Source: Pseudomonas fluorescens
Lineage (GTDB): Bacteria > Pseudomonadota > Gammaproteobacteria > Pseudomonadales > Pseudomonadaceae
Assembly: GCF_018614775.1 (NCBI RefSeq)
Contig: NZ_JAGGOF010000048.1
Coordinates: 111,888 to 175,887, forward strand
Direction of reading: 5' to 3'
Length of the DNA stretch: 64,000 bases
Made by a program: the position numbers and the translations under genes. How positions within the stretch are numbered: the first letter of the stretch is position 1; every line of letters begins with the position of its first letter. The notes under the pieces were generated by a model. The model was not told the origin of the DNA and did not search any database. It saw only the letters and a list, made by a program, of their open reading frames with translations. This document shows positions 1-10,278 of the stretch, piece by piece.

Positions 1-2
1 AG

Positions 3-1349
3 AAGGATGGGGCCAAGCCAGCCACCCCCAGCGAGCTCGACAAGGCGACCAAGGCCAACGAGGGGCTGGACACCGCCCTGAAGAACGTCGCCCGCCAGGA
101 CCATGTCGCCGAGCTCAAGACCCAGACCGGCTTCGTCACCGGCCTGGCCGTCTTCGTCGACGCAGGGATCCCCCAGGGCGTTGCGTCCGCCGGCCACTTC
201 GGCGCCAGCACCTCGGCGATCGATGAGGCGATGGCCGATACGGCCTATGGCAAACATGTCGCTGCGACCTCAACCGTCCTTGGCGCGGCTCACAAGGTGA
301 TCAGCGATGGCATTCGTCCGTTTGTCCAGGTGGTGGTCGACAAGACCATCGGCAAGGGCCTGGCAAAAGTCGACCCGTTGGCGGTGTACCCCAAGCCCTT
401 GCAGGACATCACCGTGAACGGACGTCGGATCGCCAACCCTCAATTCGCCGCACTCGACACGTCCCAGGCGCAAAAGCGCGACGAGTTCAAACTGAAACAG
501 AACGCCAACAACTTTGGCACCATGAGCGGTGATTTCACCGGTTACCTCGCCTTCGGCGCCGCCCACGCGGTGCGCGACACGCTGGACCAATTCAGCTCGG
601 TCAACGCCTCGGGCATCGTCGCCCGCAGTGTGGCTTCGGCGGTGGGGGGCACGTTCATGGCAGGCGGCCAGGCCGTGGCGAAATATGCGCAGACCCATGG
701 CGAGGAGCAGATCCCGACCTACCGGGTGACCACAGAGAAGCGCAACTGGGGCGAACTGTTGCCCAAGGCATTTTCCGAAGCGGCGGGCAAACTCCACCCT
801 GCCAGCATGACCAACCTCAGCGACTACGCCAACCGGATCGTCAGCGTAGGCGAAGGAATCGCCCTGCGGACCGCCGTGGGTGACGCATCCGAGGCGAGTG
901 ATGACGCCACGGTAGAAGAAAAACTCGAGCAGGTGGTCGCGACGTTCTTCAATTCCGGCCTGACCCTGTTCCCGTTCTTTGCCAACAGCGTGGCCGCCCC
1001 GCTGGAAAACAAAGCGATGAATGCAGACAAAGCGGACAACCTTGCCCAGCGTGCAAACGTGCCGTTGCAGAACATCCTGCATCCCAACCGCGACAGCCTC
1101 CCCCACACCCAGCCGGAAGGCTTGCGGCGCAATCTGGAGAACACCTACCACGTGGCTCGCGGCTTTACCCAGATCGTGCCGCAAACCGCCATCGCGGGCC
1201 TCAACAAGGGCACCGACAAGATCCAGCAGCTTGCCACGAGATCCAGGAACGCGCCGGCGGGCGACAACTTCGAACTGGCGGAGCGGGGTCAGTTGCAGCC
1301 CCAGGGCAACCCGCCTGGCGAAGGACAATCCAGCACGAAACCCGCCTGA
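3..1349 (+). CDS. Alanine-rich effector-like protein, 3' part only (gene begins before the window)
   Basis: The reading frame is open from the first bases of the window, so the gene starts outside it; about 448 residues are visible. The protein is rich in Ala, Gly, Ser, Thr and Asn and has no recognisable enzyme motif. Short hydrophobic patches occur (near the phrases FVTGLAVFVDAG and SGLTLFPFFANSVAAP), and the tail is hydrophilic (NPPGEGQSSTKPA). This composition resembles type III secreted effectors of plant-associated pseudomonads; HopM/HopAA/HopB-type Rop proteins are known from P. fluorescens-group strains. That link is an impression, with no diagnostic motif behind it. No secretion gene lies in the window. 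The missing N-terminus, where a secretion signal and any hrp box would be, prevents a firmer call. Confidence 0.45.
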   Translation, partial: KDGAKPATPSELDKATKANEGLDTALKNVARQDHVAELKTQTGFVTGLAVFVDAGIPQGVASAGHFGASTSAIDEAMADTAYGKHVAATSTVLGAAHKVISDGIRPFVQVVVDKTIGKGLAKVDPLAVYPKPLQDITVNGRRIANPQFAALDTSQAQKRDEFKLKQNANNFGTMSGDFTGYLAFGAAHAVRDTLDQFSSVNASGIVARSVASAVGGTFMAGGQAVAKYAQTHGEEQIPTYRVTTEKRNWGELLPKAFSEAAGKLHPASMTNLSDYANRIVSVGEGIALRTAVGDASEASDDATVEEKLEQVVATFFNSGLTLFPFFANSVAAPLENKAMNADKADNLAQRANVPLQNILHPNRDSLPHTQPEGLRRNLENTYHVARGFTQIVPQTAIAGLNKGTDKIQQLATRSRNAPAGDNFELAERGQLQPQGNPPGEGQSSTKPA

Positions 1350-1416
1350 TGAAAATCGTCGGGCCATCTCCTGCGGATGGCTCGACGCTCATCGAATACG
1401 CATCCCCACCCAGACC

Positions 1417-1443
1417 GGTCGCAGGGACGATGTTCCTGCGACC
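1417..1443. repeat. Palindrome (GGTCGCAGG / CCTGCGACC arms)
   Basis: The arms GGTCGCAGGGAC and GTTCCTGCGACC are separated by three bases and pair with one mismatch. The element sits in the 289-base gap between the effector-like gene and the acylase gene. No T-run follows on either strand, so it looks more like a dispersed palindromic repeat than a clear terminator. I see no gene in the rest of the gap (1350-1638). Confidence 0.5.
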
Positions 1444-1638
1444 GCCCTCCTGCGGCGTTGACCGCCTATACTCCGGCCCGTGAAAGCGCCGCCGTGGGCG
1501 TCCTGCCCGCTCAGCGACACATCCGCCAAAAGGTAAGGCGTCAGGGAAATCCCCGGGCGCAACGGTGCGCGTGAACACGGCGACGTGTTAAGAAGCAGTG
1601 GGCAGCACAGGCATGCTGTCACCCAATAAGGAATCTTC

Positions 1639-4044
1639 ATGAAACGCGCCCTCATCGCCTTCCTGTCACTGGTCGTCACCACCGTCATCGTCGCGGGTGG
1701 CTACCTCTACAGCAAACAGCCGACCCGCCAGGGCACGGTGCAGCTGCAGGGACTGCAAGGCTCGGTGACCGTGCGCTACGACGAGCGTGGGGTGCCGCAT
1801 ATCCGCGCCGAAAACGAAACCGACCTGTACCGCGCCCTCGGCTATGTCCAGGCCCAGGATCGGCTGTTCCAGATGGAGATCATGCGACGCCTGGCCCGTG
1901 GCGAGCTGGCCGAGGTGCTGGGGCCGAAACTGCTCGACACCGACAAACTGATGCGCAGCCTGCGCATTCGCGAGCGGGCCGCGAGCCATGTGACCGAGCA
2001 GGATCGACAATCCCCGGCCTGGATCGCGATGCAGGCCTACCTGGACGGCATCAATGCCTACCAGGACAGCCACACCCGGCCGCTGGAGTTCGACGTGCTA
2101 GGCATTCCCAAGCGCCCCTTTACTGCGCAAGACATCGTGAGCATCACCGGCTACATGGCTTACAGTTTCGCCGCGGCCTTTCGCACCGAACCGCTGCTGA
2201 CCTACGTGCGCGATCAACTGGGCGCCAACTACCTGAACATTTTCGACCTCGACTGGCAGCCCCAGGGCGTGCTGGCCCAAGGACGCAAGGCCGGCCTGCC
2301 ACTGGCGGCCAGCGATTGGCAGGACCTCAATGCCTTGGCCCGCCGGAGCGAGCAGGCGCTGGCCGACAACGGCCTGCCGCAGTTCGAAGGCAGCAACGCC
2401 TGGGCGGTCTCCGGCAGCCGCACCCGCAGCGGCAAGCCGTTGCTGGCGGGGGATCCGCACATCCGGTTTTCCACGCCATCGGTGTGGTACGAGGCGCACC
2501 TGTCGGCACCCGGTTTCGAACTCTACGGGCATTACCAGGCGTTGATGCCCTTTGCGACTTTGGGCATGAACAAGGACTTCGGCTGGAGCATCACCATGTT
2601 CCAGAATGACGACCTGGACCTGATCGCCGAGAAGGTCAACCCGGACAATCCCGAGCAGGTCTGGTACCGCGACCAATGGGTGGACATGACCCGCAGCGAA
2701 CAGCAGATCGCGGTCAAGGGTCAGGCGCCGGTGACGCTGGTGCTGCGCCAGTCGCCCCATGGACCGATCGTCAACGATGCCCTCGGCGCCAACGCCGGCA
2801 AGACCCCGATCGCCATGTGGTGGGGCTTCCTGGAGAGCCGCAACCCGATCATCGAGGCCTTCTACCAGCTCAACCGCGCCGATACCCTCGCCAAGGCACG
2901 CGGCGCCTCGGCGAAGATCCACGCGCCCGGGCTGAACGTCGTGTGGGCCAACGCCAAGGGCGACATCGGCTGGTGGGCCGCCGCGCAATTGCCCAAGCGA
3001 CCGAGCGGGGTCAAGCCAGGTTTCATCCTCGACGGCAGCAGCCCGGAGGCGGAGAAAGACGGCTTCTACCCGTTCAGCAGCAACCCACAGGAAGAGAACC
3101 CGGCGCGGGGCTACATCATCTCGGCCAATTTCCAACCGGTGGCGGCCAGCGGCATCGAGATCCCGGGCTACTACAACCTCGCCGATCGCGGCCAGCAACT
3201 GAATCAGCAGCTCAGCGAAAAGCAGGCCAAGTGGGACATCGAGACCACCCGGAAACTGCAGTTGGGCACGACCACGGCCTATGGCCCCCGCCTGCTCGCG
3301 CCGTTGCTGCCGGTGTTGCGCGAGGTGGTCAGCGACCCGCAGGAACGCAAGTGGGTGGAGCAACTGGCCCAATGGCCAGGCGATTATCCGCTGGACTCCA
3401 TCAGCGCCACGCTGTTCAACCAGTTCCTGTTCAACCTGGCCGATGCCGCGCTGCACGATGAGCTGGGCGATGGGTTCTTCGACACCGCGCTGTCGACCCG
3501 GGTGATCGATGCGGCCCTGCCACGCCTGGCGGCTTCCGCTGATTCTCCGTGGTGGGACGACCGCTCGACGCTGGGTACGGAAACCCGCGCCGACATCGTG
3601 AAAACCGCCTGGAACAGAAGCCTTGCGCACCTGAAGGCCACCCTCGGCGAAGATGCCACCCAGTGGCAATGGGGCAAGGCCCACACCCTGGTCCATGGTC
3701 ATCCATTGGGCATGCAAAAGCCGCTGGACCGGGTCTTCAACGTCGGCCCGTTTGCGGCGCCGGGGACCCATGAGGTGCCCAACAACCTTTCCGCCCGGAT
3801 CGGCCCGGCACCCTGGCCCGTGACCTATGGGCCGTCCACCCGGCGCATCATCGACTTCGCCGACCCGACCCACAGCGTCACCATCAACCCCGTCGGCCAG
3901 AGCGGCGTGCCGTTCGACCCGCATTACGAGGATCAGGCCGAAGCGTATATCGAGGGGTTGTACCACCAGGCCCACCTGGCCGAGGAAGAGGTGACGGCCA
4001 ACACCCATGGCACCTTGAAATTGCTGCCAGCCAGGGCGCCGTGA
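1639..4044 (+). CDS. hacB: Penicillin acylase family Ntn-hydrolase, HacB-like acyl-homoserine lactone acylase
   Basis: The 801-residue protein begins with a hydrophobic export or anchor segment (about residues 4-23), so it should act in the periplasm. An alpha-chain region follows, then the autoproteolytic junction EG|SNAWAVSGSRT, where Ser252 would become the N-terminal nucleophile of the beta chain. This is the layout of the penicillin acylase/PvdQ/QuiP/HacB family, which hydrolyses amide bonds such as those of acyl-homoserine lactones. It lies next to the spuH end of the polyamine cluster, as PA0305 (hacB) does in P. aeruginosa, which favours HacB over PvdQ or QuiP. An AAGGA ribosome site precedes ATG 1639. 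Substrate range cannot be read from sequence, and signal degradation remains an inference. Confidence 0.78.
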   Translation: MKRALIAFLSLVVTTVIVAGGYLYSKQPTRQGTVQLQGLQGSVTVRYDERGVPHIRAENETDLYRALGYVQAQDRLFQMEIMRRLARGELAEVLGPKLLDTDKLMRSLRIRERAASHVTEQDRQSPAWIAMQAYLDGINAYQDSHTRPLEFDVLGIPKRPFTAQDIVSITGYMAYSFAAAFRTEPLLTYVRDQLGANYLNIFDLDWQPQGVLAQGRKAGLPLAASDWQDLNALARRSEQALADNGLPQFEGSNAWAVSGSRTRSGKPLLAGDPHIRFSTPSVWYEAHLSAPGFELYGHYQALMPFATLGMNKDFGWSITMFQNDDLDLIAEKVNPDNPEQVWYRDQWVDMTRSEQQIAVKGQAPVTLVLRQSPHGPIVNDALGANAGKTPIAMWWGFLESRNPIIEAFYQLNRADTLAKARGASAKIHAPGLNVVWANAKGDIGWWAAAQLPKRPSGVKPGFILDGSSPEAEKDGFYPFSSNPQEENPARGYIISANFQPVAASGIEIPGYYNLADRGQQLNQQLSEKQAKWDIETTRKLQLGTTTAYGPRLLAPLLPVLREVVSDPQERKWVEQLAQWPGDYPLDSISATLFNQFLFNLADAALHDELGDGFFDTALSTRVIDAALPRLAASADSPWWDDRSTLGTETRADIVKTAWNRSLAHLKATLGEDATQWQWGKAHTLVHGHPLGMQKPLDRVFNVGPFAAPGTHEVPNNLSARIGPAPWPVTYGPSTRRIIDFADPTHSVTINPVGQSGVPFDPHYEDQAEAYIEGLYHQAHLAEEEVTANTHGTLKLLPARAP

Positions 4045-4143
4045 GCCGGGTATCGTGTCTTTCGTCGTGAATCAGGCTTGATCGTCCTGGATGGTCAAGA
4101 CTACAAGGGCTCAACACCCTCCCCCATTACCGGAGTCAACGCT

Positions 4144-4485
4144 ATGTTCAATAACTGGTCCGAGCTGCTGCCCACCATCAAAAGTGCCTTTGGCGCCCTG
4201 GGCAAAAGCAATCCGAAGATGGTCAAGGCGTACATGGCCCTGGATGAAGCCGCCGCCGAAAACAACGTGCTCGACGCCAAGACCCGCGAGCTGATCTCGA
4301 TTGCCGTGGCAATCACCACCCGCTGCGACGGCTGCATCGGCGTACACACCGACGCCGCCATCAAGGCCGGCGCCACCCGCGAAGAGATCGCCGCCACCCT
4401 GGCGACCGCGGTATCGCTGAATGCCGGTGCGGCGTACATCTACTCCCTGCGGGCGCTGGAGGCCCATGATGCGTTGAAGAAATAA
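4144..4485 (+). CDS. Carboxymuconolactone decarboxylase family (AhpD-like) protein
   Basis: A 113-residue protein beginning MFNNWSELLPT. ATG 4144 is chosen over the upstream start at 4078 because GGAG lies at a good distance before it and the family is normally this short. The core CDGCIGVHTDAAIKAGATREEI carries the CxxC...H signature of AhpD-like proteins, which use a redox-active cysteine pair in alkylhydroperoxidase-type chemistry. It follows the acylase gene by about 100 bases on the same strand. The partner peroxiredoxin, if any, is not in view, so the physiological role is open. Confidence 0.8.
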   Translation: MFNNWSELLPTIKSAFGALGKSNPKMVKAYMALDEAAAENNVLDAKTRELISIAVAITTRCDGCIGVHTDAAIKAGATREEIAATLATAVSLNAGAAYIYSLRALEAHDALKK

Positions 4486-4520
4486 GGCTGGCGAGATATC
4501 TCCATCGACTGACACACCGC

Positions 4521-4680
4521 TATCGCGAGCAGGCTCGCTCCCGCAATGGACCGGGGTGGATCGCGATGCCGCGGGCAACACAAAAACCTGTGGGAGCGAG
4601 CCTGCTCGCGATGGCGGATGGACATTCAACATTTTCGTTGACTGTCACACCGCCATCGCGAGCAAGCTCGCTCCCACAGG
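4521..4680. repeat. REP-type palindrome cluster (three copies)
   Basis: Three copies of the element with core GGGAGCGAGC(C/T)TGCTCGCGAT occur: 4521-4544 (inverted), 4589-4617 (direct) and 4651-4680 (inverted). They fill most of the gap between the AhpD-like gene and the end of spuH, where the two genes converge. Alternating orientation is typical of REP clusters mobilised by RAYT transposases. No RAYT gene is in the window. Confidence 0.85.
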
Positions 4681-4694
4681 GGGCCTGCGTAGGG

Positions 4695-5582
4695 TCAGAC
4701 TGGAGCAGTCGCCGCCCGGCGTACTTCCGGTTGCTTCCAGGAGTCGGCGGCGCTTTCCTCGATGGCTTGCTGGATCGCCCGCTTGCGGTTTTCTTCGGCG
4801 CGGCGGCTGAAGTACCAGACCAGGAAGGTCACCAGGGACACGGCCAGCAGGATCAGGCTCGCCACGGCGTTGATCTCCGGCTTGACCCCCAGGCGCACCG
4901 CCGAGAACACCTCCATCGGCAAGGTCGTCGAACCCGGGCCCGACACGAAGCTCGCGAGCACCAGGTCATCCAGGGACAGGGCAAACGACATCATGCCCCC
5001 TGCGGCCAGCGATGGCGCGATCATCGGGATGGTGATCAGGAAGAACACCTTCCATGGCCGTGCACCCAGGTCCATGGCCGCCTCTTCGATGGACAGGTCC
5101 AGTTCACGCAAGCGTGCCGAGACCACCACCGCCACATAGGCCGCACAGAACGTGGTGTGGGCGATCCAGATCGTGACGATGCCACGCTCCTGGGGCCAGC
5201 CGATCATCTGCGCCATCGCCACGAACAGCAGCAGCAGCGACAGCCCGGTGATCACTTCCGGCATCACCAACGGCGCAGTGACCAAACCACCGAACAGCGT
5301 GCGCCCCTTGAAGTGGGTGATGCGGGTCAGCACGAAGGCCGCCAGTGTACCCAGGGCCACGGCGGCAACCGCCGTGTAGCAGGCGATTTCCAGCGAGCGC
5401 AGCACCGACCCCATCAACTGGGTGTTGTCCAGCAGACCGACGTACCACTTGATCGACCAGCCGCCCCACACCGTCACCAGTTTCGAGGCGTTGAACGAGT
5501 AGATCACCAGGATCAGCATCGGTGCGTAGATGAACAACAGACCCAGCACCAGCATCAGGCTTGAAAAACTGAAGCGCTTCAT
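4695..5582 (-). CDS. spuH: Polyamine ABC transporter, inner-membrane permease
   Basis: A 295-residue PotI/SpuH-type permease. It starts MKRFSFSSLMLVLGLLFIYAPMLIL and has about six membrane spans. The EAA loop (EEAAMDLGARPWKVFFLITIPMIAPSLAAG) is the contact point with the ATPase. It is the last gene of the leftward spuABCDEFGH operon, and its ATG overlaps the spuG stop as ATGA. With SpuG it should form the membrane channel importing putrescine and spermidine from SpuD/SpuE. REP elements follow in place of a clear terminator. Confidence 0.92.
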   Translation of the reverse strand: MKRFSFSSLMLVLGLLFIYAPMLILVIYSFNASKLVTVWGGWSIKWYVGLLDNTQLMGSVLRSLEIACYTAVAAVALGTLAAFVLTRITHFKGRTLFGGLVTAPLVMPEVITGLSLLLLFVAMAQMIGWPQERGIVTIWIAHTTFCAAYVAVVVSARLRELDLSIEEAAMDLGARPWKVFFLITIPMIAPSLAAGGMMSFALSLDDLVLASFVSGPGSTTLPMEVFSAVRLGVKPEINAVASLILLAVSLVTFLVWYFSRRAEENRKRAIQQAIEESAADSWKQPEVRRAATAPV

Positions 5583-6499
5583 TCCTTGCCCTCCATTTCT
5601 TTGGCCTGACTGCGGTTGAACAGGATGATGGGCACGATCAGGATCGCCAGCATCACCACCGCCAGGGCGGACGCCACCGGCCAGTCACGGTTGTTGAAGA
5701 ATTCCTGCCACAGCACTTTGCCGATCATCAGGGTTTCCGGGCCACCCAGCAGTTCCGGGATCACGAACTCGCCCACCACCGGAATGAACACCAGCATGGC
5801 GCCGGCGACGATGCCGTTCTTGGACAGCGGCACGGTGATTTTCCAGAAACTGTTGAACGTGCTCGAACCCAGGTCGGAAGCGGCCTCCAGCAGGCTGGGG
5901 TCATGTTTGACCAGGTTGGCGTACAGCGGCAGGATCATGAACGGCAGGTAGGAGTAGACAACCCCGATGTACACCGCCAGGTTGGTGTTGAGGATCTGCA
6001 GCGGTTCGCTGATCCAGCCCATGCTCATCAGGAAGCCGTTGAGCAGGCCGTTGTTGCTGAGGATGCCCATCCACGCGTAGACGCGGATCAGGATCGCGGT
6101 CCAGGTCGGCATCATGATCAGCAGCACCAGCACCGTCTGCATTTCCTTGCGGGCGTTGGCAATGGCATAGGCCATCGGATACCCGATCAGCAGGCACAGG
6201 ACGGTACTGATCAGCGCCATCTTCAGCGAGCCAAGGTAGGCGGCGATGTACAACTCGTCGTCGCCCAGCATCGCGTAGTTGGCGAAGTTGAGCAGCACCT
6301 GCAGCTTCTGGTCGACGTAGCTGTAGATCTCGGTGTACGGCGGAATAGCCACGTCGGCTTCGGCGAAGCTGATCTTCAGGACGATGAAGAACGGCAGCAT
6401 GAAGAACAGGAACAGCCAGATAAAAGGCACCCCGATGACCAGTTGACGGCCACCGGGCGTTATTCGGTCGAGCCGGCGTTTGAATTTGCGCATGTTCAT
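5579..6499 (-). CDS. spuG: Polyamine ABC transporter, inner-membrane permease
   Basis: A PotH/SpuG-type permease of 306 residues when started at ATG 6499 (MNMRKFKRRLDRITPGG). This start is preferred because it overlaps the spuF stop as ATGA, whereas the longer reading begins inside spuF. The protein has several hydrophobic spans (first: VIGVPFIWLFLFFMLPFFIVL) and an EAA-type loop (LLEAASDLGSSTFNSFWKITVPLSKNGI). Translational coupling on both sides fits a 1:1 heterodimer with SpuH. Confidence 0.92.
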   Translation of the reverse strand: MNMRKFKRRLDRITPGGRQLVIGVPFIWLFLFFMLPFFIVLKISFAEADVAIPPYTEIYSYVDQKLQVLLNFANYAMLGDDELYIAAYLGSLKMALISTVLCLLIGYPMAYAIANARKEMQTVLVLLIMMPTWTAILIRVYAWMGILSNNGLLNGFLMSMGWISEPLQILNTNLAVYIGVVYSYLPFMILPLYANLVKHDPSLLEAASDLGSSTFNSFWKITVPLSKNGIVAGAMLVFIPVVGEFVIPELLGGPETLMIGKVLWQEFFNNRDWPVASALAVVMLAILIVPIILFNRSQAKEMEGKE

Positions 6500-7638
6500 G
6501 AGCGAAGCACCACGCCGCTGTCGTCTTCCCACCAGACGAACACCTGGTCGCCCCAGGTCGGACGCTGGCCACGGCGCTCGGCGTTGGCGACGAAGGACTG
6601 CACCACCTTGCCGCTTGGCAGCTCGACGTAGAACACCGAGTGCCCACCCAGATAGGCGATGTCATGGACCTTGCCGCTGGACCAGTTGTGCTCGCAGGTC
6701 GGCTGCTCGACGGTGACCAGCAGTTTTTCCGGGCGAATGGCGTAGGTCACCGACTTGTCCTGCACCGAGGTACTGATGCCGTGGCCGACGTAGATGCTGC
6801 GGTCCAGGTCCTTGCAGGTCAGCACGGCATGGCCCTCGGCGTCGTCCACCACTTCGGTCTCGAAGATGTTGACGTTGCCGATGAACTCGCAAACCAGCCG
6901 GCTGGTCGGGGTTTCGTAGATGTCGATCGGGCTGCCGATCTGGGCGATCCAGCCCAGGTGCATGATCGCGATACGCTCGGCCATGGTCATGGCCTCTTCC
7001 TGGTCGTGGGTCACCATGACGCAGGTCACGCCGACGCGCTCGATGATCTCGACCAGTTCAAGCTGCATCTGCGAGCGCAGCTTCTTGTCCAGGGCGCCCA
7101 TCGGTTCGTCGAGCAGCAACAGCTTCGGCCGCTTGGCCAGGGAGCGGGCCAGGGCCACGCGTTGGCGCTGGCCACCGGAGAGCTGGTGCGGCTTGCGCTT
7201 GGCGTACTGGCTCATCTGCACCAGCTTGAGCATTTCCGCCACGCGGGCATCGATCTCGGTTTTCGGGATCTTGTCCTGTTGCAGGCCGAAGGCGATGTTC
7301 TGCGCCACGGTCATGTGCGGGAACAACGCATAGGACTGGAACATCATGTTGATCGGCCGCTCGTACGGCGGCATGTCGGTGATGTCCACACCGTCGAGGA
7401 AAATGCGCCCCTCCGTGGGCCGCTCGAAACCGGCGAGCATGCGCAGCAAGGTGGATTTGCCCGAACCCGAACCGCCGAGCAAGGCGAAGATCTCGCCTTT
7501 CTTGATTTCCAGGGACACATCGTCCACGGCGATCGTCTCGTCGAACTTCTTCGTGACCCGGTCGATTTTGACCAGCACCTGCTTGGGTGTCTGGTCGCCC
7601 TCGAGGGCTTTCTTATAGGCGCCGGAGGCAACTGCCAT
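6496..7638 (-). CDS. spuF: Polyamine ABC transporter, ATP-binding subunit
   Basis: A 380-residue PotG/PotA-type ATPase. Walker A is GGSGSGKST (about 55-63), the Q-loop FQSYALFPHM follows, the ABC signature LSGGQRQR is at about 153-160, and Walker B LLLLDEP at about 173-179. A C-terminal TOBE-like regulatory region follows the nucleotide-binding domain. GGGAG precedes ATG 7638. It energises the SpuGH channel on the cytoplasmic face. It is translationally coupled to spuG and follows spuE by about 65 bases. Confidence 0.93.
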   Translation of the reverse strand: MAVASGAYKKALEGDQTPKQVLVKIDRVTKKFDETIAVDDVSLEIKKGEIFALLGGSGSGKSTLLRMLAGFERPTEGRIFLDGVDITDMPPYERPINMMFQSYALFPHMTVAQNIAFGLQQDKIPKTEIDARVAEMLKLVQMSQYAKRKPHQLSGGQRQRVALARSLAKRPKLLLLDEPMGALDKKLRSQMQLELVEIIERVGVTCVMVTHDQEEAMTMAERIAIMHLGWIAQIGSPIDIYETPTSRLVCEFIGNVNIFETEVVDDAEGHAVLTCKDLDRSIYVGHGISTSVQDKSVTYAIRPEKLLVTVEQPTCEHNWSSGKVHDIAYLGGHSVFYVELPSGKVVQSFVANAERRGQRPTWGDQVFVWWEDDSGVVLRS

Positions 7639-7703
7639 TTACGAAACTCCCACAGAATTTACAGCTCGCCCCACGCGGACGAACCTTAGTTAAGCGTTTA
7701 ACG

Positions 7704-8840
<1,137 letters not shown>

Positions 8841-8929
8841 TTACCTGGCCACGATGGGCCCTGCAACAAAACCGGCGCGCAACTTACCCTCGATAAACCG
8901 ATCCAGCAAAACTTTTAATCATGGGTGGG

Positions 8930-8968
8930 TTCCTGTTGCCGCCCCTTTGATGACAGCGGCAACAGGAA
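8930..8968. promoter_or_regulatory. 13-bp perfect hairpin between spuD and spuE
   Basis: The arms TTCCTGTTGCCGC (8930-8942) and GCGGCAACAGGAA (8956-8968) pair perfectly around a 13-base loop, 16 bases beyond the spuD stop. No T-run follows on the minus strand, so a strong intrinsic terminator is unlikely. A stable intercistronic hairpin after a binding-protein gene is a known way to protect upstream mRNA or reduce downstream expression. That role is inferred here. Confidence 0.7.
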
Positions 8969-8984
8969 AGTGCTTCAGGCCGGC

Positions 8985-10112
8985 TTATTTACCGGATTTG
9001 ATCTTGGTCCAGCTGCGGGTCAGGATCCGCTGGGTGGCCGGCGGCAAGTCGCTGATCGCGTAGAGCTTGGCTTTCACTTCATCCGATGGGTAGATGTTCG
9101 GGTCACCGGAGATGTCTTTTTCCACCAACGCCGTCGCGGCCTTGTTGCCGTTCGGGAAGCGTACGTTGTTGGTGATCTCGGCCATGATTTCCGGCTTCAT
9201 CAGGAAGTTCATGTACTGGTAGGCCGCGTCGACGTTTTCGGCATCCTTGGGAATGGCAACCATGTCGTAGAACGAGCCGGCGCCTTCTTTTGGAATGGCG
9301 TAGGCCACTTTGACCTTGCCACCGGCTTCAGCCGCGCGGGACTTGGACTGTTCGATATCGCCCGAGTAACCCACGGCGACGCAGATGTTGCCGTTGGCCA
9401 GGTCAGAGATGTACTTGGAGGAGTGGAAGTAGCCGATCGAAGGACGGATCTTGAGGAACAGTGCCTCGGCATCAGCCAGTTGTTTCTTGTCCTGGCTGTC
9501 GGTCGGATAGCCCAGGTAGTGCAACGCCACCGGGATCATTTCGGTCGGCGAGTCGAGGAAGCTCACGCCGCAACCCTTGAGCTTGGCGATGTTTTCCGGC
9601 TTGAGCAGGACGTCCCAGGAGTCGATCTTGTCGACGCCCAGTGCCGCCTTGACCTTCTCGGGGTTGTAGCCGATGCCGATGGTGCCCCACATGTAAGGGA
9701 AGGCATGCTGGTTGCCCTTGTCACTGGCATCGCCAACGGCCTTGAGCAGGTCGGTATCGAGGTTCTTCCAGTTCGTCAGCTTGGACTTGTCCAATGGCTG
9801 GTAGACACCGGCCTTGATCTGCTTGGCCAGGAAGTTGTTCGACGGCACCACGATGTCATAACCGGACTTGCCGGCCAGCAACTTGGCTTCCAGGGTTTCG
9901 TTGCTGTCGAAAACGTCGTAGACGACTTTGATCCCCGATTCCTTCTCGAACTTGGCGACCGTGTCCGGCGCAATGTAGTCGGACCAGTTGTAGACGTGCA
10001 GCACTTTATCGTCCGCCTGAACGGTACCCGCCAACACGCCCATCAGGGACATGGCGAGGAGGGTCTTGCCAGCTATCTTCGTACCTAATGTCTTCATGCC
10101 TAATGCCTTCAT
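8985..10112 (-). CDS. spuD: Periplasmic polyamine-binding protein (SpuD-type)
   Basis: A 375-residue PotF-like binding protein with signal peptide ([19 protein letters not shown]) and mature start [18 protein letters not shown]. It is closely similar to the neighbouring SpuE product through the whole length, including shared phrases such as [12 protein letters not shown] and [14 protein letters not shown], so the pair arose by tandem duplication. By order it corresponds to SpuD, the putrescine-preferring receptor in P. aeruginosa. GGAG precedes ATG 10112; ATG 10097 is an alternative start. Confidence 0.88.
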   Translation of the reverse strand: MKALGMKTLGTKIAGKTLLAMSLMGVLAGTVQADDKVLHVYNWSDYIAPDTVAKFEKESGIKVVYDVFDSNETLEAKLLAGKSGYDIVVPSNNFLAKQIKAGVYQPLDKSKLTNWKNLDTDLLKAVGDASDKGNQHAFPYMWGTIGIGYNPEKVKAALGVDKIDSWDVLLKPENIAKLKGCGVSFLDSPTEMIPVALHYLGYPTDSQDKKQLADAEALFLKIRPSIGYFHSSKYISDLANGNICVAVGYSGDIEQSKSRAAEAGGKVKVAYAIPKEGAGSFYDMVAIPKDAENVDAAYQYMNFLMKPEIMAEITNNVRFPNGNKAATALVEKDISGDPNIYPSDEVKAKLYAISDLPPATQRILTRSWTKIKSGK

Positions 10113-10236
10113 GAAAATGCTCCAGTTATTCTTTTTAGCGCCACGTTCAGTAGCCGGCTCGCGGGCGACTTGAACAGTCGGTAGTCTGGCAAGTTACAGG
10201 CCAGGCTTTCAACACACGCCCGGTCTTTTGTTCAAA

Positions 10237-10257
10237 CCATGCAAGGTCCTTGCATGG
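10237..10257. promoter_or_regulatory. Perfect 10-bp palindrome between spuC and spuD
   Basis: The arms CCATGCAAGG and CCTTGCATGG are separated by a single base, giving a 21-bp near-continuous palindrome. It lies about 20 bases after the spuC stop and 125 bases before the spuD start, on the leading side of the transport genes. The symmetry suits an operator for a dimeric regulator of an internal promoter, or a cruciform/hairpin. No regulator is identified. Confidence 0.55.
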
Positions 10258-10278
10258 ACCCCGCACAGAGACTAGCAC

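Noticed and set aside
270..1367. Long minus-strand open frame opposite the effector-like gene
   Set aside because: It is a GC-rich shadow frame with Arg/His/Gly-heavy composition and no ribosome site; the plus-strand frame has normal protein composition and stays open to the window edge.
2098..4008. 636-codon minus-strand open frame inside hacB
   Set aside because: It lies entirely within a clear Ntn-hydrolase gene, has the repetitive composition of a shadow frame and shows no family motif.
4521..4680. REP cluster considered as a CRISPR array or as a terminator
   Set aside because: Copies alternate in orientation, spacers are irregular and there are no T-runs or cas genes.
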